From the NCBI GenBank assembly GCA_023458215.1, contig JAEXAJ010000122.1:1-64000 (forward strand): a stretch of 64,000 nucleotides of DNA. The letters are read 5' to 3'. Every line of letters begins with the position of its first letter. Position 1 is the first letter of the stretch. Below are positions 1 to 10,165 of the stretch, one piece after another. This stretch comes from Bacteroidota bacterium (lineage in GTDB: Bacteria > Bacteroidota > Bacteroidia > Bacteroidales > Bacteroidaceae). The notes beneath the pieces were generated by a model. That model was not told the DNA's origin. It was given only the letters and a program-made list of their open reading frames with translations, and made no database searches. The position numbers and the translations under genes are program-made.

Positions 1-113
1 TTATCTATTGTCAGAACTATGGTTATATTTATTTGATAAGTTGTATTCTGCTTTTGAGTTTGATTTATGTTCTTTTTATGAAGAAATATTTCCATTTACA
101 TTTGAACAAGTAA
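1..113 (+). CDS. C-terminal end of CPS undecaprenyl-phosphate sugar-1-phosphate transferase (cut by window edge)
   Basis: The frame that starts at base 3 is open to a TAA at 111-113 and encodes 36 visible residues ending in YFHLHLNK. These align almost residue for residue with the end of the GT4 transferase at 50851-51807, which ends CFHLHLNK and shares the GYIYL and SLIYVLF strings. That family (WecA/WbpL-like) transfers a sugar phosphate to undecaprenyl phosphate and is normally the last gene of a Bacteroides capsule locus. The inference is that a second capsule locus ends at the left edge of this window. Only the last part is visible, so activity cannot be judged. Confidence 0.8.
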   Translation, partial: IYCQNYGYIYLISCILLLSLIYVLFMKKYFHLHLNK

Positions 114-129
114 TCTGAAAGAAAAATGA

Positions 130-432
130 AATAACAGTTTCCGGTTCTTGGATCGTTGGACTCTCGAAAACTGGAACACGAATATTCCGAAGGTAACGAT
201 TGGAGCAAATTCTTACTCCATCGCTTCTTCATGTTTCTTGTTCGACGGTGACTATATGCGCCGGCGTGCTTTGACTTTGGGATATACTTTGCCTAAGACG
301 TGGCTTGCTAAAGCACATATCAAATCGGCTCGTCTCTACTTCCAAGGCGATAATCTGCTAACATTTAAGTTAGGTAACCTGCCTGACGGAACCGATCCGG
401 AAGTGTTGAGTGGAACACAAAGTCGGAAATGA
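130..432 (+). pseudogene. SusC-like TonB-dependent receptor remnant
   Basis: An open stretch without a convincing start (a stop lies just upstream at 127-129) encodes about 100 residues typical of the C-terminal barrel of SusC-family outer-membrane glycan transporters: an LDRWTLENWNT stretch, then GDYMRRRALTLGYTLP, then ARLYFQGDNLLTF. A full SusC is about 1000 residues, so roughly 90% is missing. The usual final beta strand is also absent, because the frame runs straight into a SusD-like sequence. This is a non-functional relic of a polysaccharide utilisation locus. Confidence 0.8.
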
Positions 433-955
433 CTGACAACGAGTTGAACATCAATTCTTTGCTCAATGGTACATACAAGAAAATGATGGCGTACAATGGT
501 GCCGAATCTACTAACCATGATGATGTGTCATACGTATCGTGGGTGATGAAGAACGAAGTGCGCGGTCTTGTAATGTGGTGATCGAAGCGACGAAAGGCTT
601 GACTTTTGATTCCTATAAATCATATAACGGTCAAACCAAAGTGATTCGTGCAATGATGTATCATCAGGTAGTGAGGATGTATCAGAAAGCTTACCGCCTC
701 AATCCTGATGCTGCCGGTGTTCCTTTGATTCTGTTTCCGCCCAATGCAAACTATTCTGAAGATAAGGATGCCAAAGGACGTGGAAAGTTGTCGGAGGTTT
801 ACGTGCAGATGGTTCAAGACTTGAATAATGCAATAGATGTATTGACTAACGTTCATACGAATAAAGGTTATATCAATCATCAGAATGTACGTGTGGACAA
901 AGGAGAGGAGTTGAACGCTAATCCGTTAATCACGGATAAGGATCAGAATCCTTAA
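429..955 (+). pseudogene. SusD-like glycan-binding lipoprotein remnant
   Basis: Reading from 429 gives an early-SusD stretch (SLLNGTYKKMM, then a HDDVSYVSW stretch). The frame is lost near 540-580, and from 539 another frame continues with KVIRAMMYHQVVRMYQKAY and LSEVYVQMVQDLNNAI, again typical of the SusD TPR region. SusD proteins are about 500-600 residues with a lipoprotein signal; neither the signal nor the C-terminal half is present. The last 25 or so residues do not resemble the family. It overlaps the SusC relic by 4 bases, so both genes were probably joined by a deletion. Confidence 0.75.
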
Positions 956-1006
956 AACCTTTGTTACAGGACATTTTCTTTAGAAGAAAGATGTAATTTG
1001 ATTTAT

Positions 1007-1042
1007 AAAGCGGTGGAGATTCATATTCTTTACCGCTTTTTT
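1007..1042 (+). terminator. Rho-independent-type terminator after SusD remnant
   Basis: AAAGCGGT pairs with ACCGCTTT across a 17-base loop and is followed by a T run. It separates the relic region from the next promoter. Confidence 0.65.
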
Positions 1043-1055
1043 CTAATTCTTGTAC

Positions 1056-1085
1056 TTGTCTTTTCCCTTTTTTGCCATATTTTTG
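1056..1085 (+). promoter_or_regulatory. Bacteroidetes-type promoter of the broken AAA-ATPase gene
   Basis: TTG at 1056-1058, a 19-base spacer and TATTTTTG at 1078-1085 fit the Bacteroidetes -33/-7 pattern. The start codon of the next gene lies 28 bases downstream. Confidence 0.5.
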
Positions 1086-1113
1086 TAGTATCTTGTAAGA
1101 AACTAAGGACAAT

Positions 1114-2468
1114 ATGGAATTGAAACTGAAACTTTATCCGATAGGAATTCAGACCTTTTCTGAGTTAATAAATAAAAACTATCTGTATATTGATAAGACG
1201 GAATATGTCTATCGTATGACGCATTCTGCTTCTAAATTTATGTTCTTGAGTCGGCCGCGTCGTTTTGGCAAGAGTCTGCTTACCTCTACACTACACAGTT
1301 ACTTCGCAGGACAGAAAGAACTTTTTAAAGGTCTTGCCATTGAAAAATTAGAGATGGAATGGACGCAATATCCTGTGTTGCACTTTGACATGAGCTTGGG
1401 CAAACACATGGATTGTGAGCAACTGAACCGATACCTTGCCAGTCAATTAAAAAACTATGAGAATGTGTACGGGGTGAATTCTGATCAAGTAGATGTAAAT
1501 CTTCGGTTAACCACACTTATTAAACGGGCTTATGAGCAGACTGGTCGTCAAGTAGCAGTGTTGATAGATGAATATGATGCTCCGCTTCTCGATGTGATGC
1601 ACGAAGAAAAAAAACTGCCGGTGCTTCGCAACGTGATGCGAAATTTCTATAGTCCATTAAAGGCTTGCGATCCTTATCTGCGCTATGTTTTCCTGACCGG
1701 TATTACAAAGTTCTCGCAACTGAGTATTTTTAGTGAATTGAATAACATCGAAAATATCAGTATGGATAAACCGTATGCTGCTATCTGTGGTATAACGGAG
1801 GAAGAAATGCTGGTGCAAATGTCTGATGATTTGAATGTATTAGCGGCGCGTATGGAGATCACTCGTGACGAAGTCCTGTCAAAGCTAAAGGATAATTATG
1901 ACGGTTATCATTTTACTTGGCCATCCCCTGATATTTATAATCCTTTTAGTTTGCTTACAGCTATGTCGAAAGGTGAAATCAATTCTTATTGGTTTGGTAG
2001 CGGTACCCCCACTTATTTAGTAGAGATGTTGAATAAATATGGCGTGAAACCCCAGCAGATAGGGGAGCGGAAGGCGTTGGCAGAATCTTTTGATGCTCCT
2101 ACTGAGAAGATGAATGACATAACTCCGCTGCTTTATCAAAGCGGTTATATCACCATCAAGAATTATTCGCCGGTAACTAACCTCTATACACTGGATATCC
2201 CGAATAAGGAAGTTCGCATGGGATTGATGAAATGTATGTTGATGTAGAAGTGCGTACCCCTCGCGGACGAGTGGATATGGTAATGCGTACACAGACTACT
2301 CTCTATGTCGTTGAATTAAAACTGGATAAGAGTGCTGATGCAGCCATGAATCAGATTGATCTAAAGAAATATCCCGAACGCTTTGCCTTGTGCGGACTGC
2401 CTATTGTTAAGGTTGCAATAAACTTTGATAGCGAAAGCCATACATTGAAAGACTGGAAAATCGCTTGA
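1114..2468 (+). pseudogene. AAA-ATPase-like / PD-(D/E)XK nuclease-like gene with internal deletion
   Basis: The first part (1114-2247, 377 residues) carries an N-terminal AAA-ATPase-like domain with a Walker A-type SRPRRFGKS near residue 50 and a Walker B-type VLIDEYDAPL near 150. It ends abruptly after an EVRMGLM string. A second frame (2232-2468) holds the C-terminal nuclease-like end, with GRVDMVM and VVELKLD. In the intact paralogue at 51921-53483 these two parts are separated by roughly 70 residues, so a deletion near 2230-2240 removed them and shifted the frame. The family is often called AAA-ATPase_like plus DUF1703; its biological role is not established. Both motif regions survive but in separate frames. 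Confidence 0.85.
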
Positions 2469-2499
2469 TGTTTCTATTTTGGGAATAGTGGATAAAATG

Positions 2500-2537
2500 A
2501 GAGTCGCCCGAAGAAATTCGGAGCGGCTCTTTTTTTA
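2500..2537. terminator. Hairpin terminator between the AAA pseudogene and uvrB
   Basis: AGAGTCGC and CCGAA pair with TTCGG and GCGGCTCT around a GAAA loop, followed by seven T residues on the plus strand. It sits between convergent genes and ends directly at the uvrB stop codon, so it may serve both directions. Confidence 0.75.
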
Positions 2538-4595
2538 TCAGTAACTCTTTTCCTTCAGCATCTCTTCCATCTTCAACACTTCATCACGATACTGCGCAGC
2601 TTCGATAAAGTCGAGTTTCTTGGCAGCCTCTTGCATGAGTTTTTTGGTGCGTTCGATACTCTTTTCCAACTGTGCGCGGCTCATGTACTGTACAATCGGA
2701 TCGGCAGCAACACCGGATGATGTTTCCTGTTCCATATAAGGACGAGGAGCGCTTGAGGATTTATCTCTGCTAACGGAGGCTTCACCGCCGGGCGTTTCCG
2801 AAGTAGCAAATACATTGAGATTCTTCGCTTTCTTGATTTGCTGAGGGGTGATGCCATGCTCTTCGTTGTACCTCAACTGCTTTTCACGACGACGGTTGGT
2901 TTCGTCGATGGTGAGTTGCATACTTTCGGTAATCTTGTCGGCATACATGATAACCATGCCGTTAACATTACGAGCGGCACGTCCGGCAGTCTGCGTCAAT
3001 GAACGGTGGGAGCGAAGGAAACCTTCTTTGTCAGCATCTAGGATAGCTACGAGAGACACTTCCGGTAAATCCAATCCTTCACGCAGGAGGTTGACGCCAA
3101 CGAGTACGTCGTATAAGCCTTCGCGGAGGTCACTCATGATCTTTACACGTTCCAAGGTATCCACGTCGCTATGGATGTAGTTACATTTTACATTATTATT
3201 AAGGAGATATTCCGTTAATTCTTCAGCCATACGTTTGGTGAGGGTAGTGACAAGGGTACGTTCGCTTTTCTCGATACGTATCTGTATCTCTTCCATCAGG
3301 TCGTCGATTTGGTTATGGCTGGGGCGGACTTCAATGATAGGATCGAGCAGCCCTGTAGGACGGATTACTTGTTCCACTACAATGCCTTCTGATTTCATCA
3401 ATTCATAATCTGCCGGCGTAGCACTGACATAAATCACTTCTTTCGCCATTTCCTCAAATTCATCGAACTTCAAGGGACGGTTGTCCATAGCGGCGGGCAA
3501 GCGGAAGCCATATTCCACAAGATTTGTCTTGCGGGCACGGTCGCCACCATACATCGCGCGAATCTGAGGTACACTGACATGGCTCTCGTCAATGACTATC
3601 AGGAAATCTTCGGGAAAGAAATCCAGCAGGCAATAAGGACGCGTACCCGCAGCACGACCGTCAAAATAGCGGGAGTAGTTCTCAATGCCCGAACAATGTC
3701 CTAATTCGCGGATCATTTCCATATCATACGTCACACGTTCCTGTAGTCGTTTGGCTTCAAACGGACGCCCTTCGCTCTCAAACCATTGTACTTGTTTGTG
3801 TAGGTCGTCTTCTATCTGATGGATGGCACGAAGAGTTGCTTCCTTGGTGGTCATAAAGAGATTGGCAGGATAGATTTTGTAGGTGTCGAACTTGGCAATG
3901 GTTACTCCACTGATAGGATCGACTTCTTCAATGCTATCTATCTCATCTCCCCAAAATACGATACGAAGCAGATTGTCGGCGTATGCCAGGTAGATATCTA
4001 CCGTATCACCCTTCACACGGAAGTTTCCACGATTAAGGTCAATGTCGTTGCGTACATACAGACTATCTACCAAGCGGCGAAGGAATACATTGCGGCTGAA
4101 ATTCTTGCCTTGCTGTACTTCGATGACATTTTCATAGAAATCGGAAGGATTCCCCATACCATAAATGCAAGATACGGAAGAGACGACTACCACGTCTTTT
4201 CTACCGGATAGCAGGGCAGAGGTTGCCGCCAAACGTAGCTTATCTATTTCGTCATTGATGGCGAGGTCTTTTTCAATATAAGTGTCCGAAGACGGCAGAT
4301 AGGCTTCAGGCTGGTAATAATCATAGTAGGATACATAATACTCTACGGCATTATTGGGGAAGAATCCTTTGAATTCGCTGTATAGCTGGGCTGCCAGTGT
4401 TTTATTGTGACTCAATATCAGCGTCGGTTTGTTGATATTGGCTATGACATTGGCTATGGTGAATGTCTTTCCGGAGCCGGTGACACCAAGCAATGTTTGT
4501 GCAGGAACTCCCTGACGTATGCCCTCGGTGAGCTGTGCGATAGCTTCCGGTTGGTCGCCGGTAGGCTTATAGGCGGATGTTAATTCAAAATTCAT
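2538..4595 (-). CDS. uvrB: Excinuclease ABC subunit B
   Basis: UvrB is the damage-verifying helicase-like subunit of nucleotide excision repair; it is loaded by UvrA and recruits UvrC. The 685-residue product has Walker A (GVTGSGKT) near residue 40, the beta-hairpin region rich in Tyr near 90-100, a DESH box near 335, RecA-like motifs including a QTAGRAARN stretch, and a C-terminal UVR domain with [12 protein letters not shown] chose the ATG that gives [15 protein letters not shown], as in other UvrB proteins; an in-frame TTG six codons upstream is possible. The start overlaps the end of the upstream gene by 11 bases, implying translational coupling. uvrA lies 10 kb away in a separate unit. 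Confidence 0.97.
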   Translation of the reverse strand: MNFELTSAYKPTGDQPEAIAQLTEGIRQGVPAQTLLGVTGSGKTFTIANVIANINKPTLILSHNKTLAAQLYSEFKGFFPNNAVEYYVSYYDYYQPEAYLPSSDTYIEKDLAINDEIDKLRLAATSALLSGRKDVVVVSSVSCIYGMGNPSDFYENVIEVQQGKNFSRNVFLRRLVDSLYVRNDIDLNRGNFRVKGDTVDIYLAYADNLLRIVFWGDEIDSIEEVDPISGVTIAKFDTYKIYPANLFMTTKEATLRAIHQIEDDLHKQVQWFESEGRPFEAKRLQERVTYDMEMIRELGHCSGIENYSRYFDGRAAGTRPYCLLDFFPEDFLIVIDESHVSVPQIRAMYGGDRARKTNLVEYGFRLPAAMDNRPLKFDEFEEMAKEVIYVSATPADYELMKSEGIVVEQVIRPTGLLDPIIEVRPSHNQIDDLMEEIQIRIEKSERTLVTTLTKRMAEELTEYLLNNNVKCNYIHSDVDTLERVKIMSDLREGLYDVLVGVNLLREGLDLPEVSLVAILDADKEGFLRSHRSLTQTAGRAARNVNGMVIMYADKITESMQLTIDETNRRREKQLRYNEEHGITPQQIKKAKNLNVFATSETPGGEASVSRDKSSSAPRPYMEQETSSGVAADPIVQYMSRAQLEKSIERTKKLMQEAAKKLDFIEAAQYRDEVLKMEEMLKEKSY

Positions 4596-6915
4596 TTTTG
4601 ACGTAATATTCAAAGTATTTACATTCGCGGACTGCTTCTTGGTAGAATTGCGTATCGTTGAAATCAGCCGCTAATTTACGAAAATAGATGTTCACTTGTT
4701 CACAATCTGACTTATCAGTTTTGCTATTAATACTATAGTACCAGTTTGGAACATGCAAATCCATCACACAAGAGGAAGCCATGAATAGTGCACGGGCCTT
4801 CAACTCACGGTTGGTAGTATATTCGACTACACGCTCGTACAGTTCCAAAGCTTTGCTCATATAACTGATAACAAGCGGATAATTATCAAAGTTCTTATAA
4901 TTATATTCTTTACTGAAGTCCGGGAACTTGATATCAGGAAAATCGTTCGTATTTCCGTAATAAGAAATATAACCGTTGCTGCTGCTATATCTGGGTATAT
5001 TCCGATAATAACCGTGAGGAGAAATGTTATAATAATAATTTGCCAGCAGATAAGCGGCACAAAGACCTTTTTCGTTATTGTTCTTGCTCTCTTTCTCCAA
5101 CTTCAACAATGATTTTGTCAGTGTTTCCTTATTTTGATACTTATTGAGGTATTCGTAATTGGTATAAAGCTGATCGGTCAATTGTGATGCTGCCGGCACA
5201 CTGAACAGTCGCTTGAACCCATTACTGAATATCAGTGGAGATATGCCGGAATAACCGTTGAACTGATCCGGTTGTGGATGAAAATAAGCACCTTTCTCAT
5301 AATCGTAAATAGAATCTATTGTACAGTAAGACTCGTCTACCCGATCATACCATTTCACTGCTTCTTTAAAATCTCCGGTTCGGAGGAAATAGGTACCTTT
5401 CAATTCATAGAGTTGTGTCAGCGCCCACCGGTCATTTTCTTTCTCGCTATCACTGATGAGCGAATTGATAATGATCAGGTCGGGATTGTCATGTAAATCC
5501 GATATTTGGTTATGCGTTAAGAATGACTTTCCGTGGTCGTTTTGTTGCTTATAAAGGTGTCCGACTACTTCCTTTATGAATTCGATATCGGTATTGTCTG
5601 CTTCCAAATAGTCTCCAATTGTTTCTTCTTCTTGTTCGCCAATGCTTTTCAATTGAGTGAGATACAAGCAAAAACGGGTACGGCTGGCTTGTTTCAATAA
5701 AGCCGGGTCAGAGGTTTGCAAAGAGTTGAGAGTGGTTTCCGCCTGTTTGTATTCTCTACAAAGAAAAGACAGATGTGCCAGATAAACCGTCCAAAAATCT
5801 TTTTCGCCCACATTGGGATTTTGCATAACTTTTCCGATAATTTCTTTGGTACGTGCGTATTCTTCCATCAACTCTTCGGATGGCTGTAAAAACACTTGAT
5901 TTTCGTAGTAAGAGAAAGATGCCAGCACCGCCCTTTCTACCTTATTAATGTAGCGGATAGCCAGTAGTCTCATATACGGAGAATCAGGGCATATATTGAG
6001 GATATTCTCTACTTCCTCCATTTCGTTGGAGAAGGTATTATATCCTCGTATGGCATAGAGAACGGCTTTGTTACGTTCGTTCTTGCAGAGAGCCAGGGTG
6101 GCATTCCAATCCACTTCATCTTGTATCTTGATGCTGTTGTATGCAACTTCTTTGCGATTATCCGAATGGTCGAATACCTGGCAATACAGATAGTTGGCAT
6201 TTGGCAGATTGCCGAGGTTGTAGAGTGCTCCGGCTACTTGTTCGAGTGCTGCATAATAGATATAGTGTTCTTGTTTTAGAGGTTGAACATAGAGGTTGAA
6301 CATGGCAACCGCATCTTTATTTTCAGTTCGCATGTAATGTGCCAAGCGTACAAGTTGGTAGGCATATCTTAACTTCAATTCATCCTGTTTACACGTTTTA
6401 TAAAGGTTTATACCTTTGTTTTTCAGAATTGTATAGTTGGCTTCCGAAGGTGATTTTGCACGTTTCGTTGTCCACCAGCTATCATTATCCTCGGCAAGCT
6501 GCGCGTAAGGTTCCGTCTCTTTGGCATACTGAAGGTAAGTGAGGACTTCTTTTCCAACTTCCGATTTATTTAGCATGGCTGTATATTTATAGGTAGGGCG
6601 ATGGAAATAATTAACCGGGGTTTTATAAAGAAACTCTTCAAACTGTTCGCGAGCTACCCCTTGGAAAAGGTGGTGCTTTTTGAAGAATGCCATCCAAGCG
6701 GCTATGTTTTCATCGGGTGCTTGCTCATCGGTTTGATAGAGTCCGCTGTATAGAGTTAGCAAATAGGGGTGAAGCCCTTTCTCTTTGAGGAGCAGTTGGT
6801 CGAATAGATTATAATAATCTTGGTCAGGATCATAATCCATGCAACCATATATGGAAGATTGAAAGGGAGATGCTGCCAATACTAACGCTATGATAATTTT
6901 TTTGAAGTATTTCAT
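4585..6915 (-). CDS. Large exported protein of unknown function, probably helical-repeat (TPR-like)
   Basis: I do not recognise a named family. The 776-residue product starts with a short basic segment and a hydrophobic stretch ([13 protein letters not shown]), a likely signal peptide. The rest is rich in Tyr, Leu and Ala/Asn-containing amphipathic helices with recurring patterns (for example [36 protein letters not shown]) that look like TPR-type repeats. It begins inside the stop codon of the upstream lipoprotein gene (ATGA overlap) and ends 11 bases inside uvrB, so three genes look translationally coupled. A role in the cell envelope or periplasm is inferred only from the signal sequence and neighbour. 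Confidence 0.75.
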   Translation of the reverse strand: MKYFKKIIIALVLAASPFQSSIYGCMDYDPDQDYYNLFDQLLLKEKGLHPYLLTLYSGLYQTDEQAPDENIAAWMAFFKKHHLFQGVAREQFEEFLYKTPVNYFHRPTYKYTAMLNKSEVGKEVLTYLQYAKETEPYAQLAEDNDSWWTTKRAKSPSEANYTILKNKGINLYKTCKQDELKLRYAYQLVRLAHYMRTENKDAVAMFNLYVQPLKQEHYIYYAALEQVAGALYNLGNLPNANYLYCQVFDHSDNRKEVAYNSIKIQDEVDWNATLALCKNERNKAVLYAIRGYNTFSNEMEEVENILNICPDSPYMRLLAIRYINKVERAVLASFSYYENQVFLQPSEELMEEYARTKEIIGKVMQNPNVGEKDFWTVYLAHLSFLCREYKQAETTLNSLQTSDPALLKQASRTRFCLYLTQLKSIGEQEEETIGDYLEADNTDIEFIKEVVGHLYKQQNDHGKSFLTHNQISDLHDNPDLIIINSLISDSEKENDRWALTQLYELKGTYFLRTGDFKEAVKWYDRVDESYCTIDSIYDYEKGAYFHPQPDQFNGYSGISPLIFSNGFKRLFSVPAASQLTDQLYTNYEYLNKYQNKETLTKSLLKLEKESKNNNEKGLCAAYLLANYYYNISPHGYYRNIPRYSSSNGYISYYGNTNDFPDIKFPDFSKEYNYKNFDNYPLVISYMSKALELYERVVEYTTNRELKARALFMASSCVMDLHVPNWYYSINSKTDKSDCEQVNIYFRKLAADFNDTQFYQEAVRECKYFEYYVKNEF

Positions 6916-7934
6916 GATAATGTATGTATTATAGTAGTTAATTGTTCGGTTGAATATCTATCGAGGATTTCTTTATCCAAATGGTAGAAGATGATTTCCC
7001 GTTCTTCTTTTTTAAGTTTCCGCCGCAATGTTTTAGCAGCCTCCAACAGAGTTTCGGGACTAATTTCTTCTATCTTTAGTTCATACCCCTTGTTTATCCA
7101 CATACCTCGCAAATAATGCGATTGGAGAATTTTGTAAATACCTTCACTTTGTTTGCTGTAGAATTCAGGATGCGCATTTACATCTGTTTCGCAAACTCCG
7201 TTAATCAGTTTGATTTGCCCGAACGGATTTCTGACAATTCCCCAACTGTAAAGCGGGAGGGCTATATCAAGGTGCAAAGAATAGGTATGTAGATTCTCAA
7301 TGTATAGGGCGGCTTCCTCATTGTTTAATATCGTATTTTTATTGCTAAAATCCGTAGGCTGGGAAGAAGCATAATACATCAATACGCCTTTGTCTACAGG
7401 GGGAATACCGGTCTTGTCTCTGAATTTTATTTGGTGGAGGCGGATAGTACAGCTGACTTCTGCCTTTTCTCTTAGCTTCTTGATGCACTCCAGAAAATAG
7501 AAATAATTATTACGGGTTCTTTCCGTCCAGTCACAATCAAATTGATAGCCAAGAGGTAGTTTGTTGAAGTGCCGGCTGTATAACGAATCCATCCGTGCGA
7601 GGCATCTATGAGCAAGGCTATCCATATCTTCTGCCGGACATTGAAGAAATGTCTTATTGGTAATAAATATCACAGGGATAACCTCTTGTGTAAACGAAGG
7701 AATGTCTATTGGAGAAAAATCGGCCAAAGGATATGCTTCATTTCCTTTATTACCCAAATCGAACATTCGAACATATATTTTTTTTGTTTTCAGTTTATTC
7801 AAGTATGCCGTATCCGCATCCTGTGCAGTAAGCTTGCTTTTCCATGCATAGAAAGAAACAGTAGGTGGCTGCTTATCGGTACATCCTGACAAACAGATAA
7901 TTAAAATAATCAGTAGTAACAATCGTATTTGCAT
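6912..7934 (-). CDS. Lipoprotein of unknown function
   Basis: The 340-residue product has a type II signal peptide: MQIR, a hydrophobic run of Leu and Ile, and a lipobox LSGC with the lipidated Cys at residue 18. The mature part includes VSFYAWKSKL, IYVRMFDLG and LGYQFDCDWT, a pattern reminiscent of TIM-barrel glycosidase-like proteins, but I see no decisive catalytic signature and do not assign an enzyme. It is the first gene of the coupled group running to uvrB. A TATCTTTG element (7939-7946) lies only 4 bases upstream of the ATG, so the transcript may be leaderless or the real start may lie further in. Confidence 0.75.
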   Translation of the reverse strand: MQIRLLLLIILIICLSGCTDKQPPTVSFYAWKSKLTAQDADTAYLNKLKTKKIYVRMFDLGNKGNEAYPLADFSPIDIPSFTQEVIPVIFITNKTFLQCPAEDMDSLAHRCLARMDSLYSRHFNKLPLGYQFDCDWTERTRNNYFYFLECIKKLREKAEVSCTIRLHQIKFRDKTGIPPVDKGVLMYYASSQPTDFSNKNTILNNEEAALYIENLHTYSLHLDIALPLYSWGIVRNPFGQIKLINGVCETDVNAHPEFYSKQSEGIYKILQSHYLRGMWINKGYELKIEEISPETLLEAAKTLRRKLKKEEREIIFYHLDKEILDRYSTEQLTTIIHTLS

Positions 7935-7938
7935 GATT

Positions 7939-7946
7939 CAAAGATA
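7939..7946 (-). promoter_or_regulatory. -7 promoter element directly abutting the lipoprotein start codon
   Basis: On the minus strand the sequence reads TATCTTTG, the commonest Bacteroidetes -7 form. The ATG follows after 4 bases. No good -33 element is obvious. Confidence 0.45.
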
Positions 7947-8208
7947 CGATGGTGATAATTAAGGCTCTATGGTTTTATTGCTTTTTTAAGGTTTTCTAAC
8001 ACACTGATACCGCTGTTTTTTTGTTCCGTGTCATCCGTGAGCTAAAGAATTTACAGTTCAGCAGAAAAGCAATAAATATCCCCGTGAGAAATATAATAAT
8101 CAAAAAAGTAAATTAAATCGGGTTCTGCTATCAAATTTTCAAATGTTTTATTTACTTTGCATCAGATTATAACAATTCATAAATATTAAATTAATACGAC
8201 TTAAAAAC

Positions 8209-9507
8209 ATGATTTGGAATGAAAACATCGAATGCATGGATCGCGAAAGTCTTCGCAAGATTCAAGGCATTCGTCTCAAAAAAACAGTGGAACGTGTGTA
8301 TCACGACACTCCCTTTTATCGTAAGAAGATGCAAGAACTGGGTGTTACTCCCGATGACATAAACAGCATAGACGACATTGTAAAACTTCCGTTTACGACG
8401 AAATACGATCTTCGGGATAATTATCCTTTTGGTCTTTGTGCCGTTCCTATGAGTCAGATTGTGCGCATTCATGCCTCTTCGGGTACTACCGGAAAGCCTA
8501 CTGTGGTGGGGTACACCCGTAAAGACCTTTCGGTATGGGCAGAGTGTTTGTCCCGTGCCTTTACGGCTTATGGTGCCGATCAATCGGATATCTTCCAGGT
8601 ATCCTATGGTTACGGACTTTTTACAGGCGGTCTGGGTGCGCACGCCGGTGCTGAGAATATAGGTGCTTCCGTTATTCCGATGTCCAGTGGTAACACTGAA
8701 AAGCAGATTACGTTGATGCACGATTTCGGTTCAACCGTACTTTGTTGCACGCCTTCATACGCTCTTTATCTGGCAGATGCAATCAAAGATTCCGGATATC
8801 CCCGTGAAGAATTTAAGTTGAAAGCCGGTGCTTTTGGTGCTGAACCTTGGACGGAGAGTATGCGCAAGGATATTGAAAACAAGATGGGTATCAAGGCATA
8901 CGACATCTATGGATTAAGCGAAATAGCCGGTCCCGGAGTTGGTTACGAGTGCGAATGCCAACACGGTACACACCTGAATGAAGACCATTACTTCCCCGAA
9001 ATAGTGGATCCGAATACTCTTGGACCTGTAGCTCCCGGAGAAACAGGTGAACTTGTGTTTACCCACCTTACCAAAGAAGGAATGCCGTTGCTTCGTTATC
9101 GTACTAAAGATCTTACCGCCTTGCATTACGATACTTGTCCTTGTGGTCGTACTTTGGTACGTATGGATCGTATTTTGGGTCGCAGTGACGATATGCTCAT
9201 CATTCGTGGTGTGAATGTATTCCCGACACAAATAGAGTCTGTAATTCTTGAGTTGCCGGAATTTGAGCCTCATTATCTTCTCATTGTAGATCGTAAGAAC
9301 AATACAGATACCATGGAGTTGCAGGTTGAAGTTCGTCCGGAATACTATTCCGATGAAATCAACAAGATGTTGGCACTTAAAAAGAAACTCTCCGGTCGCT
9401 TGCAAAGCGTGCTAGGATTGGGTGTAGATGTTCGTCTGGTAGAGCCTCGCAGCATCGAACGTAGTGTAGGCAAGGCAAAACGTGTGATAGATAATCGTAA
9501 ATTGTAA
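8209..9507 (+). CDS. paaK: Phenylacetate-CoA ligase family enzyme
   Basis: This is an adenylate-forming CoA ligase of the PaaK type, which activates arylacetates with ATP and CoA. The 432-residue product has the phosphate-binding loop SSGTTGKPT near residue 90, the YGLSEIAGPGVG stretch near 235, a Cys-rich segment with CECQHGTHL and CPCGRT, and the hinge region GRSDDMLIIRGVNVFP near 325, all as in PaaK. It is followed 26 bases later by an ACT-domain gene, a pairing typical of anaerobes, where it often accompanies aromatic 2-oxoacid metabolism. The true substrate cannot be read from sequence. The ATG at 8209 follows the usual N-terminus (IWNENIECMDRE). Confidence 0.93.
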   Translation: MIWNENIECMDRESLRKIQGIRLKKTVERVYHDTPFYRKKMQELGVTPDDINSIDDIVKLPFTTKYDLRDNYPFGLCAVPMSQIVRIHASSGTTGKPTVVGYTRKDLSVWAECLSRAFTAYGADQSDIFQVSYGYGLFTGGLGAHAGAENIGASVIPMSSGNTEKQITLMHDFGSTVLCCTPSYALYLADAIKDSGYPREEFKLKAGAFGAEPWTESMRKDIENKMGIKAYDIYGLSEIAGPGVGYECECQHGTHLNEDHYFPEIVDPNTLGPVAPGETGELVFTHLTKEGMPLLRYRTKDLTALHYDTCPCGRTLVRMDRILGRSDDMLIIRGVNVFPTQIESVILELPEFEPHYLLIVDRKNNTDTMELQVEVRPEYYSDEINKMLALKKKLSGRLQSVLGLGVDVRLVEPRSIERSVGKAKRVIDNRKL

Positions 9508-9533
9508 AATCTGATACTTAAAACCTGATTATT

Positions 9534-9959
9534 ATGGTAGCAAAACAACTTTCTATTTTTCTTGAAAATAAGTCCGGTCGCCTTACCGAAGTGACTGAAG
9601 TGCTCGCTAAAGAAGGTGTCAATCTTTCTGCTCTTTGCATAGCCGAGAATGCTGACTTCGGTATTCTTCGTGGCATTGTATCTGAACCCGATAAAGCCTA
9701 TAAAGCTTTAAAAGATAACCATTTTGCAGTCAACGTAACCGATGTTGTCGGCATCAATTGTCCGAATATCCCCGGTTCTTTGTCAAAAGTCCTCCGCTTC
9801 TTGTCCGACGAAGGCGTATTCATCGAATACATGTACTCATTTGCCAACGGTGAAACCGCCAACGTCATCATCCGTCCCAATGACATGGAAAACTGTATCC
9901 GTGTTCTGACTGAAAAGAAGGTGGATCTGCTGGCGGCAAGTGATTTGTATAAGCTGTGA
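9534..9959 (+). CDS. Tandem ACT-domain protein
   Basis: The 141-residue product consists of two ACT-type ligand-binding folds: residues 1-65 (QLSIFLENKSGRLTEVTEVL) and about 70-141 (NCPNIPGSLSKVLRFL). ACT domains bind amino acids and usually regulate an enzyme. With no catalytic domain present, it probably senses an amino acid, perhaps an aromatic one, on behalf of the paaK product encoded just upstream. The two genes almost certainly form one transcript, since only 26 bases separate them. The partner relationship is inferred from gene order, which recurs across anaerobes. Confidence 0.9.
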   Translation: MVAKQLSIFLENKSGRLTEVTEVLAKEGVNLSALCIAENADFGILRGIVSEPDKAYKALKDNHFAVNVTDVVGINCPNIPGSLSKVLRFLSDEGVFIEYMYSFANGETANVIIRPNDMENCIRVLTEKKVDLLAASDLYKL

Positions 9960-9962
9960 AAA

Positions 9963-10053
9963 TAGTTATGAGTTATTAGTTATAAGTTATTTGTTTATGA
10001 TAACGCAAACACAAGCAAATAACTTATAACTCATAACTTATAACTCATAACTA
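9963..10053. repeat. Heptamer-built inverted repeat, copy 1
   Basis: The left arm 9963-9993 and right arm 10016-10053 are reverse complements built from AGTTATN heptamers ending in AGTTATTTG. The right arm carries one extra heptamer. The spacer of about 22 bases is unrelated to that of the other copies (19679, 30303, 55728). It sits just after the ACT gene stop and could fold into a large hairpin. Confidence 0.85.
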
Positions 10054-10113
10054 CCCATTCGTCCTCCAAAACTTCCCGTTCGTCCGGTTTTTGAAAAATT
10101 AAGGTACGTATCG

Positions 10114-10144
10114 TTGCTTTATTCGATATGAACCTCTATCTTTG
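10114..10144 (+). promoter_or_regulatory. Promoter of the bamD operon
   Basis: TTG at 10114-10116, a 20-base spacer and TATCTTTG at 10137-10144 match the Bacteroidetes consensus closely. The bamD ATG is 21 bases downstream. Confidence 0.7.
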
Positions 10145-10165
10145 CGCATTATTTGATTAAAAGTA

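Noticed and set aside
1..1113. Insertion sequence behind the decayed left region
   Set aside because: No transposase fragment, terminal inverted repeats or target duplication could be seen; the scraps are SusC, SusD and a transferase end.
8191..8721. 176-codon open frame on the minus strand
   Set aside because: It overlaps the start and first third of paaK and shows no protein family pattern.
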